This document shows positions 9,440 to 18,106 of a stretch of DNA of 64,000 bases, one piece after another. The notes beneath the pieces are model-generated. The model was not told where the DNA came from and did no database searches. It worked only from the letters and a program-made list of their open reading frames with translations. The first letter of the stretch is position 1. Every line of letters starts with the position of its first letter. Source of the stretch: Rheinheimera sp. (GTDB lineage Bacteria > Pseudomonadota > Gammaproteobacteria > Enterobacterales > Alteromonadaceae); NCBI GenBank assembly GCA_003543135.1, contig DPJG01000032.1, positions 62,001 through 126,000 on the forward strand, written 5' to 3'. A program made the translations under genes and the position numbers.

Positions 9440-10393
9440 ATGACTCAACAACAAGTCCCAACCTTAGATATCAGACGGTTTGCCACCGACAAAGAAAACT
9501 TTGTTGCCGAAATTGGCAAGGCTTACACTGAATTTGGCTTCTGTGGCATTAGTGGCCACGGTATTCCGGATGAAGTGGTAGCTGACACTTATAAAGTGAT
9601 TAAACAATTTTTCGCTTTACCGACTGAAGTCAAAGCGCAGTACCACCAGCCAGGGCAGGGTGGGGCACGCGGTTACACCGGATTTGGTGTTGAAAAAGCC
9701 AAAGACAGCAAACATCCGGATTTAAAAGAGTTCTGGCATGTTGGCCGTGAGCTGGATGGTCCGGCACCACACCCAAGCCTGTATCCAAATGTCTGGCCTA
9801 AAGAAGTGCCGGAATTTAAACAGGCCACTTATGCGCTGTATTCAGCGCTGGAAAAATTAGGTTGTCAGGTGCTGGAAGCTTTGGCTTTGTTCTTAAAACA
9901 AGACCAGCAGTACTTTGCGGACAAAGTGAATTATGGCAACTCTATTTTGCGGCCAATTCACTATCCGCCAATTGCCGATACTTCAACTCAGTCTATCCGC
10001 GCTGGTCAGCATGAAGATATTAACCTCATCACGCTGCTGGTAGGTTCACACGAGTCCGGACTGGAAATTCTGCGCCGTGACGGCAGCTGGTTACCGGTCA
10101 CGACCATTGAAGGCACTATAGTGGTGAATATCGGCGATATGTTGCAGCGCCTGACCAACCACGTGCTGCCGTCCACTACACACCGTGTGGTGAACCCTGC
10201 AGGTGCAGCAGCTGGACAGCCAAGATATTCCATTCCGTTTTTTATGCATCCGAACCCGGATTATGTGATTGAAACCTTGGAGTCCTGTATCAGTGCGGAA
10301 AACCCAAATCGTTATCCGGAGCCGATTAACTCCAACGATTATTTGATGCAGCGTCTGGAAGAAATTGGTTTATTAAAAAAAGCCAAATATTAA
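9440..10393 (+). CDS. Isopenicillin N synthase-like 2-oxoglutarate/Fe(II)-dependent oxygenase
   Basis: A 317-residue soluble non-haem iron oxygenase. The N-terminal half matches the DIOX_N module (FGFCGISGHGIP). The catalytic double-stranded beta-helix carries the iron ligands His and Asp in GQHEDINLITLL and the distal His in STTHRVVNP, followed by RYSIPFF, whose Arg-x-Ser pair is the family's 2-oxoglutarate or substrate carboxylate site. Substrate is unknown. The superfamily includes nucleobase and nucleoside hydroxylases such as thymine 7-hydroxylase, and the gene lies directly behind nupC. A role in modifying an imported nucleoside or base is therefore a reasonable hypothesis, not an assignment. 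Confidence 0.87.
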   Translation: MTQQQVPTLDIRRFATDKENFVAEIGKAYTEFGFCGISGHGIPDEVVADTYKVIKQFFALPTEVKAQYHQPGQGGARGYTGFGVEKAKDSKHPDLKEFWHVGRELDGPAPHPSLYPNVWPKEVPEFKQATYALYSALEKLGCQVLEALALFLKQDQQYFADKVNYGNSILRPIHYPPIADTSTQSIRAGQHEDINLITLLVGSHESGLEILRRDGSWLPVTTIEGTIVVNIGDMLQRLTNHVLPSTTHRVVNPAGAAAGQPRYSIPFFMHPNPDYVIETLESCISAENPNRYPEPINSNDYLMQRLEEIGLLKKAKY

Positions 10394-10436
10394 CAGGGTG
10401 ATGGTCGAACCTGCGTACCTGAATCAGTCAAAATAA

Positions 10437-10470
10437 AAGGCCGCGGCAGTCTCTGCCCCGGCCTTTTTTA
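10437..10470 (+). terminator. Rho-independent terminator after the oxygenase gene
   Basis: Two-level stem: AAGGCCG/CGGCCTT outside and GGCAG/CTGCC inside with a TCT loop, followed by a T run. It lies about 44 bases after the stop codon. Confidence 0.9.
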
Positions 10471-10752
10471 TCAGGTTTATACCGCACTCTGTAACAAAGT
10501 GATGCTGAGTCAGTAATTGCCGGAACAGCGTTTGTTTGCACAAGTCATCAACTGCAGTGATTAAAGCAGATACAACGCAAGTGGTGATGAACACTGCAAA
10601 TTTTATCTGCTATCAGCCGCGTTTTATGGCAGCACACTGTACTTTTAGCATGCTGGATCAGCGCTAAATTGCCATTTTTTGCAAAATCAGCGCAGCTTTG
10701 CTGAACATTTAAACGATCAGTATAAAAATGTCGGATTTTTTGCAAAGTCAGG

Positions 10753-10781
10753 TTGACGTAAATGCGTCCGGCGCATAATAT
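10753..10781 (+). promoter_or_regulatory. Sigma-70 promoter for the tRNA-Leu pair
   Basis: TTGACG at 10753-10758 and TAATAT at 10776-10781 with an optimal 17-base spacer. A GC-rich discriminator (GCACGGCG) follows, as is typical of stringently controlled stable-RNA promoters. Confidence 0.85.
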
Positions 10782-10801
10782 GCACGGCGTCGGCGGCATA
10801 T

Positions 10802-10886
10802 GCCTCGGTGGTGGAATTGGTAGACACACTAGCTTCAGGTGTTAGCGCTTCGCGGCGTGGGGGTTCGAGTCCCCCCCTAGGCACCA
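10802..10886 (+). tRNA. tRNA-Leu(CAG), copy 1
   Basis: 85 nucleotides including encoded CCA. Anticodon stem CTAGC/GTTAG encloses loop TTCAGGT with anticodon CAG. The long variable arm (GCGCTTCGCGGCGT region) fits a class II leucine tRNA, and the T arm is GGGGG-TTCGAGT-CCCCC. The acceptor stem GCCTCGG/CCTAGGC contains one C-U mismatch at pair 5:68. Confidence 0.97.
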
Positions 10887-10933
10887 AAGTCGCAGACAAA
10901 TAAAAGTCGTATTGCAAAATACGCAAAACACTT

Positions 10934-11018
10934 GCCTCGGTGGTGGAATTGGTAGACACACTAGCTTCAGGTGTTAGCGCTTCGCGGCGTGGGGGTTCGA
11001 GTCCCCCCCTAGGCACCA
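10934..11018 (+). tRNA. tRNA-Leu(CAG), copy 2
   Basis: Identical over all 85 bases to the copy starting 132 bases upstream, including the C-U mismatch in the acceptor stem. The 47-base spacer between them carries a small hairpin (CGTATT-GCAA-AATACG) that may guide processing. Both copies probably come from one transcript started at 10753-10781. Confidence 0.97.
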
Positions 11019-11021
11019 AAT

Positions 11022-11048
11022 AATCCAGCTTTATGCTGGATTTTTTGT
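11022..11048 (+). terminator. Rho-independent terminator of the tRNA-Leu operon
   Basis: Stem AATCCAGC/GCTGGATT with a TTTAT loop starting four bases after the second CCA end, followed by TTTTTTG. Confidence 0.93.
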
Positions 11049-11247
11049 TTTTATAAGCGGCAAAAATTTCTCTTTATTATTTCCGTGAATACCCCCTTTA
11101 GCTCCATTGGCGCAGTCACTCTGGCGACTGGCAAAATTTTTTGCCGCACAGATACTTTTTGTGACAATTTGTTCAGTCATCTGACAAAGCCTGTGCCGGC
11201 ACTGCGGTATACACTCAAAGCTGTATGAACTGCAGTTGAGGTGTGTT

Positions 11248-12447
11248 ATGCCCCTATTCATTCATCGGCCAGCCATCAGAATTTTATCCATCTTTTTGTT
11301 GTTGTTTCTGACTGCCTGTCAGCAGTTGCCTGTGACACAGGAGCAGCTTGCCGGGCTTTTGCTATTACAGGACAACGAATTCCAACCGGTCACAACGCCG
11401 GTTGAAAGCGAAGCGCAAATTTTTGCCTTGCCGCAGACTGTCGTCGAGCAGGCGCGTCAGCAGGTTTTAGCTTATCAGTACGCCGACGAACGCAGCCTGG
11501 CACTGCTGACCTTTATTTTTGGCAGTGATGGCGACCCGCTGGAGTATGTGAATAACGCCACACTCACCGCCACTGATACCTATGAGAAAAAACAAGCCAA
11601 TTGTCTTTCTTTGACCATTTTGGCTTATAGTCTGGCGCAACAACTTGGTTTTGATGCATATTTTCAGGATGTTGATGTGCCTGAGTATTGGGTCACCCGT
11701 TCAGGGAACAGTATGTTAAACGGGCACGTAAATCTGATGATTTACCCCACTAAAATCAGCAGTTCAGTCCAGCAAATTGTCGTGCTGAGAAACAATGGTT
11801 ATCTGATTGATTTTGATATGGCACCGCAGCGGGCAAAACAACAAGCAAAGCGGATTTCCGAGCAGACGATAGTGGCGATGTTTTATAACAATAAAGCCGC
11901 AGATGCGATGATGAATCATCAATATGATCTGGCTTACCATTATCTGAAAGCTGCTATCGCCAAAGCACCGCAACTGGCACAGAACTGGAACAATCTGGCG
12001 GTGTTATATCGAAAAAAAGAGCTGTTAACGCAGGCAGAGCAGGTGTATTTGTATAGTTTGCGTCTGGAGCCGGAGCACACCAATACCATGTCAAATCTGG
12101 CGATGTTGTATGAACTGACCGGAAGAGCGCAGGAGGCCGCCGTATTGGACGCTAAAGTAGCCAAAAAACGGCTGAGTAATCCTTATTTTTTTATTATGCA
12201 AGGCAATGAAGCGCTGGAGCGTCATGAGGCCGATGATGCCATTAAACACTTCCGGCGCAGCCTGAAATTACAACCTCACGTGCCTGAAGCATATTTTGGA
12301 CTGGCGCGCAGTTATCTGCTGAAGCAGGATCTGGTTAAAGCCAGTGGTTACCTGCAAACGGCCAAACGTTATTCCGACTCTGCTACTGAGCAGCGGCGTT
12401 ATCAATATAAGCTGGATATGCTCAATGCAGTGGCAAAACAAGATTAA
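11248..12447 (+). CDS. Outer-membrane or periplasmic lipoprotein with transglutaminase-like and TPR regions
   Basis: A 399-residue lipoprotein: the signal peptide ends in a lipobox (LFLTAC), so Cys acylation is expected. Residues about 105-200 resemble a transglutaminase-like fold, with QANCLSLTILAYSLAQQLG (Cys region) and NGHVNLMIY (His region). From about residue 215 there are tetratricopeptide repeats (AQNWNNLAVLYRKK, TNTMSNLAMLYELTG, PEAYFGLARSYL). The start at 11248 has GAGGTG five bases upstream; an earlier in-frame TTG at 11236 overlaps that site and is unlikely. The next gene overlaps its 3' end, suggesting coupled expression with a peptidase. The precise role is unknown; scaffolding or peptide handling in the envelope is possible. 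Confidence 0.82.
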   Translation: MPLFIHRPAIRILSIFLLLFLTACQQLPVTQEQLAGLLLLQDNEFQPVTTPVESEAQIFALPQTVVEQARQQVLAYQYADERSLALLTFIFGSDGDPLEYVNNATLTATDTYEKKQANCLSLTILAYSLAQQLGFDAYFQDVDVPEYWVTRSGNSMLNGHVNLMIYPTKISSSVQQIVVLRNNGYLIDFDMAPQRAKQQAKRISEQTIVAMFYNNKAADAMMNHQYDLAYHYLKAAIAKAPQLAQNWNNLAVLYRKKELLTQAEQVYLYSLRLEPEHTNTMSNLAMLYELTGRAQEAAVLDAKVAKKRLSNPYFFIMQGNEALERHEADDAIKHFRRSLKLQPHVPEAYFGLARSYLLKQDLVKASGYLQTAKRYSDSATEQRRYQYKLDMLNAVAKQD

Positions 12448-13489
12448 GCCTGACCTTTACTTCAAGCGCCAGCGCCATCGTCTGGCGCTTTTATTTGTGT
12501 TGTTATCTGCATCTTCAGGCGTGCTGATGCCCAAGGTGTCAGTGGCTGCAGAACAACAAGCTCCACAGTTAGCCAGACCAGGCCAGAAGGCCAGTGAGAA
12601 GGAACCGGATACTCTGTTTAGCCAGGCCTGGCAGGACTTACAACTGCTATCCGCCGATGACATGGCCGGGCGCAGCAGCGGTAGCAGAGGCAGTGGGTTG
12701 GCGCAACAATATCTGCAACAACGTTTTACCGACCTTGGTTTAGTTGCCTTGACCGACAACTACCGACAGCCTTTTCGTTATAACCTGGGTTTTAGTCAGC
12801 AGCAGGGGGTGAATCTGATTGGACTGAAACAAGGTTGCCGTTATCCTGATATTTATATTGTGGTCACAGCACATTACGATCACCTGAAACCCCAGGGGAA
12901 ACGGATTTTTAATGGCGCAGATGACAATGCTTCGGGAGTCGCCGGAATGTTATATCTTGCCGCTATGCTGCAAAGCCAGTGCCCGGCTTATTCTTATCTT
13001 TTTGTCGCCACAGACGCGGAAGAGCATGGGCTTGATGGAGCCAAAGCCTTTTTAGCACAGCCACCGGTCAGTCCCGCAAAAATGTTGTTAAATATCAATC
13101 TCGATATGATTGGCCGCGGTGAAAGAAACAATAAGTTGTACCTGCTTGGTAAACGCAGTTTACCCGTCATTTTACAAATGCCACGTACTGAAAAAAACGG
13201 CGTCCGACTGGTGCTGGCAAGTGAACGGCGGCCAGAAAGCAGAGGCAGCGCCAGCGTGGACTGGAGTAATGCCAGTGATCATGGTGTATTCAGGCGCGCC
13301 GGTATTCCTTATTTATATTTTGGTGTGGATCTCCATGCCGATTATCACAGCCCCAATGATGACTGGCAGCGGATTGATGCCGGTTTTTTTCAGGCCGCTT
13401 TAAGCCAGATTGCCGCCACAGTGCTGTGGCTGGAGCAACAAAGCCCGGCGCAGCTACAGTATCCGCGTAAAAGCACAAAACTAAACTGA
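12425..13489 (+). CDS. Secreted M28-family zinc aminopeptidase
   Basis: A 354-residue metallopeptidase expected to release N-terminal amino acids in the periplasm or outside the cell. A signal sequence follows the start (ALLFVLLSASSGVL...VSVAAEQ). Co-catalytic zinc ligands of the family are visible: His in VVTAHYDHL, Asp in NGADDNASGVAGML, the Glu pair in DAEEHGLDGAKAF, Asp in INLDMIGRG and His in LHADYHSPNDDW. The chosen ATG at 12425 overlaps the lipoprotein gene by 23 bases; the open frame extends further upstream, but that part lacks peptidase or signal features. Its last 9 bases overlap the convergent photolyase gene. Confidence 0.87.
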   Translation: MQWQNKIKPDLYFKRQRHRLALLFVLLSASSGVLMPKVSVAAEQQAPQLARPGQKASEKEPDTLFSQAWQDLQLLSADDMAGRSSGSRGSGLAQQYLQQRFTDLGLVALTDNYRQPFRYNLGFSQQQGVNLIGLKQGCRYPDIYIVVTAHYDHLKPQGKRIFNGADDNASGVAGMLYLAAMLQSQCPAYSYLFVATDAEEHGLDGAKAFLAQPPVSPAKMLLNINLDMIGRGERNNKLYLLGKRSLPVILQMPRTEKNGVRLVLASERRPESRGSASVDWSNASDHGVFRRAGIPYLYFGVDLHADYHSPNDDWQRIDAGFFQAALSQIAATVLWLEQQSPAQLQYPRKSTKLN

Positions 13490-15073
13490 GTCTTCAGTAA
13501 AGATCTGCAGCTGTTGTGGTGTTGTTGATGTTTTCGCTGACGTTATTGCAGCTTTTGTAGATTTCACCGGCTTTTTACGACTGGCATGACGTTGTACCAG
13601 TTGTTGCTGCTGGGTACGCCACAATGTTTTGTTCTGTTGCGCCGACCAGGCCGATAGTTTTGCTCTGGCTTCGCGCATCGCTTGTTCCAGTTGTACTATT
13701 GGCATTGGATAGTCGATGCCCAGCAGCACACCGTAACGCCGCTGTAACTGCGCAGGTAACAACCAGGGGCTGTGCAGCCAGCTGTCTGGCAGCAGCGCCA
13801 GTTCAGGACACCAGCGCCTTATAAAATGCCCCTCTGGATCTTTTTGCTGACTTTGTTTCAGTGGGTTATAGATGCGGTTTGGATTCATCGAAGTGGTCCC
13901 GGACTGCATCTGAATTTGCGGGTAATGAATACCGGGTTCGTAGTCAACAAAACATTGTGCCAGAAAAAGTGCTGTTGGCCGCCAATGTAACCACAGATGG
14001 TAAGACGCAAAAGCCACCAGCATGGCGCGGCCCCGAAAATGTAACCAGCCGGTACTGAGCAAACAGCGGATAGCGGCGTCTATCAGCGGGTAGCCGGTTT
14101 GACCGGCACAAAAAGCAGCAAATTTTTCCCGGCTAAAATCCAGCTCACGCATGCCGTCAAAACCCGGATGCATATTGGCCATTTCAATCACAGGATCATC
14201 TTCGAGCTTTTGCATAAAGTGACAATGCCAGCGTAGCCTGCTGAAAAAAGCCTGCAGTGCCACTTTGCGGGTACCAGGCTGCAACTGTTGCATTTGTTGC
14301 ACACACTGCTGTTGTAAAGCGCGCATACTGAGCATGCCGTAGCTTAAATAAGGGCTCAGCCTTGAGCAGCTTTGATCTGCTTTGGCAGCATAGGAAATGT
14401 GTTTTTGATAATTGTTTGCGCGGTTTGCAAAAAAACTGTGCACTGTGTCTTTGAATGCAAAAGCCTGCTGCATGCTGTGGCAAGGCGGTAAATCATGCTG
14501 TCTGGTTGGCGCCAGCTCAGTCAGTTTCTGCTCGAGATGAGCCCCGGATGCTGGCAGTTCAGCATGCGGTGTGACAACAGCTGCGAACAACGGCGTGAGC
14601 GCTTGCGGCGGTTTTTCCAGTGGTGATTTTAACCAGTCGTCGGCCTGATGAAACCAATGATCGCGGTTTAGCAGCGGCCGGAAAATAGCAAACTGACGAA
14701 ACTGAAACCAGGCCACTCCATGGGCTTTGAGTGCTTGCGCGACAGCGACATCCCGCTGATAACTCCATAAATTACCTGTTTCTTCATGACTGAACACTGC
14801 AGTTGCCTGATATTGCTGACAAAGCTGCACTAGCACTTTACTGGCAGGGCCACGCAGTACCAATAAAGGTTGGCCAAGCGAGCGCAGCTGTTTATCGAGC
14901 TCCAGCAAAGCGCCTTTGATAAATTGCCAGTGGCGCAGTGAGGTATCAGGCTGTTGCCAGTAGTCGGGTTCAATAATATACAGAGGTAACACTGGCCCGC
15001 GTTTTGCGGCAGCTGTTAGCGCAGCATGATCGTCCAGGCGTAAATCACGTTTAAACCACAAAATGCTGATCAT
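13481..15073 (-). CDS. Cryptochrome/photolyase family protein, divergent class
   Basis: A 530-residue flavoprotein of the photolyase/cryptochrome superfamily. The N-terminal alpha/beta antenna domain begins ISILWFKRDLRLDDHAAL, and the FAD-binding helical domain includes YLSYGMLSMRAL, GYPLIDAAIRCLLSTGWLHFRGRAM and a C-terminal RIYNPLKQSQQKDPEG. Where E. coli PhrB has its flavin-contacting Asn and last Trp of the electron chain, this protein reads DYEPGIHYPQIQMQSG, so photochemistry may differ from a standard CPD photolyase. The basic C-terminal tail (about 50 residues, Lys/Gln/Thr rich) is extra. It is the third gene of a three-photolyase operon, overlapping the upstream gene by four bases (ATGA), which implies translational coupling. 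Confidence 0.88.
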   Translation of the reverse strand: MISILWFKRDLRLDDHAALTAAAKRGPVLPLYIIEPDYWQQPDTSLRHWQFIKGALLELDKQLRSLGQPLLVLRGPASKVLVQLCQQYQATAVFSHEETGNLWSYQRDVAVAQALKAHGVAWFQFRQFAIFRPLLNRDHWFHQADDWLKSPLEKPPQALTPLFAAVVTPHAELPASGAHLEQKLTELAPTRQHDLPPCHSMQQAFAFKDTVHSFFANRANNYQKHISYAAKADQSCSRLSPYLSYGMLSMRALQQQCVQQMQQLQPGTRKVALQAFFSRLRWHCHFMQKLEDDPVIEMANMHPGFDGMRELDFSREKFAAFCAGQTGYPLIDAAIRCLLSTGWLHFRGRAMLVAFASYHLWLHWRPTALFLAQCFVDYEPGIHYPQIQMQSGTTSMNPNRIYNPLKQSQQKDPEGHFIRRWCPELALLPDSWLHSPWLLPAQLQRRYGVLLGIDYPMPIVQLEQAMREARAKLSAWSAQQNKTLWRTQQQQLVQRHASRKKPVKSTKAAITSAKTSTTPQQLQIFTEDSV

Positions 15074-16542
15074 GGGTTTTGCAGCTGTTGTTGCAGTTTC
15101 TCCAGGCTGCTATGCCAGTCTGGCCGTGCTGGCGGTAAAGCAAGTTGTGCCGCATAAGGCGCGGCGGCGCTTGCAAGATAAGGCAAGTGTGCAGCAAGTC
15201 CCAAACTGTGAAGTTCTGGCAACTGACTGCGAATAAATACAGCGGCAGGGTCGAACTGCAGTGCTTGTTTTAGCTGATTAAAATAACGACCCGGTGCTGT
15301 GCCGGCGCCGGCAATATAAGCCCAGTTGCCCCAGTTGCTGGCCACGTCATAATCCAGCAGTTGTTGTTCAAAAAATGCAGCGCCAAGGCGCCAGTCGAGC
15401 GCTAAATCGTAAATCAGGTAACTGGCCACCAGCTGCCGACCGCGGTTTGACATCAGGCCGTTTTGCAAAAGAAAACGCATATTGGCATCCACCAGCGGCA
15501 TACCGGTTTCTCCATGGCACCAAAGCTGAAATTTCAGTTGTTGTAGTGTTGTATCGCCTTGTGGTTCAGGCACTGGATGCCGGCCAAGCCCACGCTGGTG
15601 AAACAACAGATTGCCAAATTTGCGCTGTTGCCAGCGAAAATATTCGCGCCACAACAGCTCAAACTTCAGCCAGTAAGTTGAGTCATTGCCACCCAAAGTT
15701 TGTTCCAGCTGGCAAATTTGCTGCCAGACCCAGCGCACCGACAAGCTGCCGTGACTGAGCGCAGTGGATAAAAAACTGGCGTAGCTTGGGGTTTGGCCGG
15801 CAGGCGGTATGGTGCCGTCAGCAGCAAGATCACAAAACTGGTTACGGCTTTGTTTGTAGTGGTAAATGGCTTTTGTTTGATAAAGATAAGCAAGAAACTG
15901 TGCTTGTTGCTGCTCTTCTGTGGCAAGCGGTATCTGCTGTGGTTTGGGGCATAACAACAACTGCTGTTGCCACTTTGACTCCAGCGCCAGCAGCTTTGCC
16001 ACACTTTCTTTTGTTTTGGCAAGTTCAGTGGCGCCCAGCCAGCGTCCGCTGATATTGTTGTCAGCGCAAGCTGAGCTTACCTGCAGCTTTGGCTCACGCT
16101 CCTTTCTAAACTGACTAAAACTGTCGGGTAAAGCGGCAAGCTCAGGTCGCAAGCTGTCACCAAGCAGTGAATTTAAATCAACAGATGACACAGGCACATA
16201 TTGTGCGGCCAGCTGTTGCAATTGCCGCTCTTCGTCGGCTACAGGCTCAGCCATCACCACAGAGCGAATGCCAAGTTCGTGAATGAGTTCCGGCAGCAGT
16301 GACTGGTTGTCGGCCAGTACACAAAGCAGTGGTACTTTTAAGCTGGCAAGTTGTAACCTGAAATCTTCCAGCAGCCATAGCTGATGGCCAAGCCGCAGCG
16401 GGCTTGCTCTTGTGATGCCAAGTTGGCTGCCGAAAAATTGCGATTTTTCCAGTAGCACCAGCGCCATACAATCGCCCTGTTGTTGCAGCAGGGCATTGTC
16501 GGTCAGGCGCAGCGCCTGATTAAGCAGCACCAGGCGGGTCAT
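15070..16542 (-). CDS. Cryptochrome-DASH family protein
   Basis: A 490-residue FAD- and probably MTHF-binding protein of the cry-DASH group, known for repairing cyclobutane dimers in single-stranded or looped DNA and for light signalling. Family marks: QFRKERE linker near residue 145; LKFELLWREYFRWQQRKFG; WCHGETGMPLVDANMRFLLQNGLMSNRGRQLVASYL; and the flavin-site stretch DYDVASNWGNWAYIAGAGTAPGRYFN, which retains the Asn and Trp typical of DASH. It lies two bases downstream of the FeS photolyase gene and overlaps the next photolyase gene by four bases. The N-terminus (MTRLVLLNQALRLTDNALL) is degenerate compared with the usual WFRNDLRLHDN. Confidence 0.9.
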   Translation of the reverse strand: MTRLVLLNQALRLTDNALLQQQGDCMALVLLEKSQFFGSQLGITRASPLRLGHQLWLLEDFRLQLASLKVPLLCVLADNQSLLPELIHELGIRSVVMAEPVADEERQLQQLAAQYVPVSSVDLNSLLGDSLRPELAALPDSFSQFRKEREPKLQVSSACADNNISGRWLGATELAKTKESVAKLLALESKWQQQLLLCPKPQQIPLATEEQQQAQFLAYLYQTKAIYHYKQSRNQFCDLAADGTIPPAGQTPSYASFLSTALSHGSLSVRWVWQQICQLEQTLGGNDSTYWLKFELLWREYFRWQQRKFGNLLFHQRGLGRHPVPEPQGDTTLQQLKFQLWCHGETGMPLVDANMRFLLQNGLMSNRGRQLVASYLIYDLALDWRLGAAFFEQQLLDYDVASNWGNWAYIAGAGTAPGRYFNQLKQALQFDPAAVFIRSQLPELHSLGLAAHLPYLASAAAPYAAQLALPPARPDWHSSLEKLQQQLQNP

Positions 16543-16544
16543 AC

Positions 16545-18068
16545 TCAGAGTTTTTCCAGTTTGATTAACAGCTCAGCCGCATAATCGCGGATGGCCTGTT
16601 GTGAGTCGGCCGGTTTACGTCGCCATTGCTGATAGGCCAGTTGCATCCTGGCATTGCTGGCCAGTTTATCTTCGTTGCGGGCCAGAAAGTCCCAATACAG
16701 CGCGTTAAAAGGGCAGGCGCCTTCACCCGTGACCTGTTTTACCTGATAACTACAGTGCTGACAGTAGTTACTCATGCGCTGAATATAATTGCCGCTGGCA
16801 GCATAGGGTTTAGACGCCAGTACACCACCGTCGGCAAAGAGCGCCATACCGCTGGTGTTGGGCAGCTGCACCCACTCAAAAGCGTCGGCATACACCGACA
16901 GATACCAGTCGTTCATTTCAGCCACTGACAAACCGGCCAACAGTGCAAAGTTGCCGGTGATCATCAGTCGCTGAATATGGTGGGAATAAGCATGTTGCCG
17001 CGTGTGGTCAATGGCCTGCTGCATACAACGCATGTTGGTATCGCCATGCCAATAATAAGAGGGCAGCGCCCGCTCTGCGGCAAAAAAGTTCAGGTTTTTA
17101 TAATCCGGCATCAGCAACCAGTACAAACCGCGTACATATTCGCGCCAGCCAATTAACTGACGGATAAAGCCTTCGGCGGCGTTCAGCGGCACCTTGCCTT
17201 CCCGATAGGCTAGCTCAACTTTCTGGCACATCCAGCGCACATCCAATAAACCAATATTCAGATACATGGCGCTGACACTGTGAAATAAAAACGGCTGATC
17301 AAACTGCATGGCGTCCTGATAACGGCCAAACAGCGGCAATTGCTGACTGACAAAATCAAGAAAAACCGCCCTGGCGTCCTTGCCAGTGACGGCGAGAGAA
17401 AAGGTGTCTGCATCGCCCATATGATGACTAAATTCATGTTTGACCAGACGGATCACGTCCGCTGTAATAGCATCAACCGGCACCGCTGCCGGTGCTGGTA
17501 AAGCCAAATCATCAGGACAACTTTGTCGGTTGTCATGGTCATAATTCCATTTACCGCCTTCTGGCTCGCTGCCGTTCATCAAGAGACCGGTGTAACGGCG
17601 CATTTCACGGTAAAAATATTCCATCCTGAACTGACTGCGCCCGTCTGCCCAGCGTCTGAACATCTCGGTGCTGGCGATAAAACGATCGTCCGGCAGCACT
17701 GTCACCGGCTTTTTTAATAAGGCCGGCCAGGCTGCAATCTCTTGTGCCAGCCGGTATTCGGCAGCTTCAGTCAGCAATACTTCGCTCAGCTGTGGCTGCT
17801 GGCTCAACGTCGTGGCAACGGCTTCGTATAACGATGAAATCCGCTCTTCATACTGAAAATACTTTACCTCTATGCCCTGGGCGCGCAGGCTGGCGGCGAA
17901 GTGACGCATGGCACTGAAGACCAGCACTATTTTATGTTGGTGATGGCGTACATAACCGGCTTCAGCCTGAACTTCCGCCATCAGCACCAGATCGCCGCTT
18001 TGCCATTGCCTTAAGCTGGCAAGGGCCGGACTTAATTGATCACCCAAGATCAGAATCAGTTTTGCCAT
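16545..18068 (-). CDS. Iron-sulfur bacterial (6-4) photolyase / cryptochrome (FeS-BCP, CryPro type)
   Basis: A 507-residue member of the prokaryotic photolyase group that carries a 4Fe-4S cluster and, in characterised members, repairs (6-4) photoproducts. It begins KLILILGDQLSPAL, standard for the group. Four cysteines expected to bind the cluster are present: one in NMRCMQQ, two in YCQHCSY and one in EGACPFN. The flavin region reads SGMALFADGGVLASKPYAASGNYIQRM. I place the start at the ATG at 18068; a TTG at 18089 would lie only about 10 bases from the predicted transcription start. First gene of the photolyase operon, behind an ECF-type promoter candidate at 18107-18134. Confidence 0.9.
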   Translation of the reverse strand: MAKLILILGDQLSPALASLRQWQSGDLVLMAEVQAEAGYVRHHQHKIVLVFSAMRHFAASLRAQGIEVKYFQYEERISSLYEAVATTLSQQPQLSEVLLTEAAEYRLAQEIAAWPALLKKPVTVLPDDRFIASTEMFRRWADGRSQFRMEYFYREMRRYTGLLMNGSEPEGGKWNYDHDNRQSCPDDLALPAPAAVPVDAITADVIRLVKHEFSHHMGDADTFSLAVTGKDARAVFLDFVSQQLPLFGRYQDAMQFDQPFLFHSVSAMYLNIGLLDVRWMCQKVELAYREGKVPLNAAEGFIRQLIGWREYVRGLYWLLMPDYKNLNFFAAERALPSYYWHGDTNMRCMQQAIDHTRQHAYSHHIQRLMITGNFALLAGLSVAEMNDWYLSVYADAFEWVQLPNTSGMALFADGGVLASKPYAASGNYIQRMSNYCQHCSYQVKQVTGEGACPFNALYWDFLARNEDKLASNARMQLAYQQWRRKPADSQQAIRDYAAELLIKLEKL

Positions 18069-18106
18069 AACAATCAGACTGGCACTCAAATCAACAAGAT
18101 ATTGAC

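Larger units (their letters stand above)
10394..10801. other. Intergenic region ahead of the tRNA-Leu genes
   Basis: About 410 bases holding the oxygenase terminator (10437-10470) and the tRNA promoter (10753-10781). The middle, about 10470-10750, is AT-rich; I see no gene, repeat or recognisable site in it. Confidence 0.6.

Noticed and set aside
10717-11019. Minus-strand open frame across both tRNA-Leu genes, encoding a repeated peptide with GGLEPPRREALTPEA
   Set aside because: It is the antisense of two identical tRNA genes; this peptide is a well-known spurious call.
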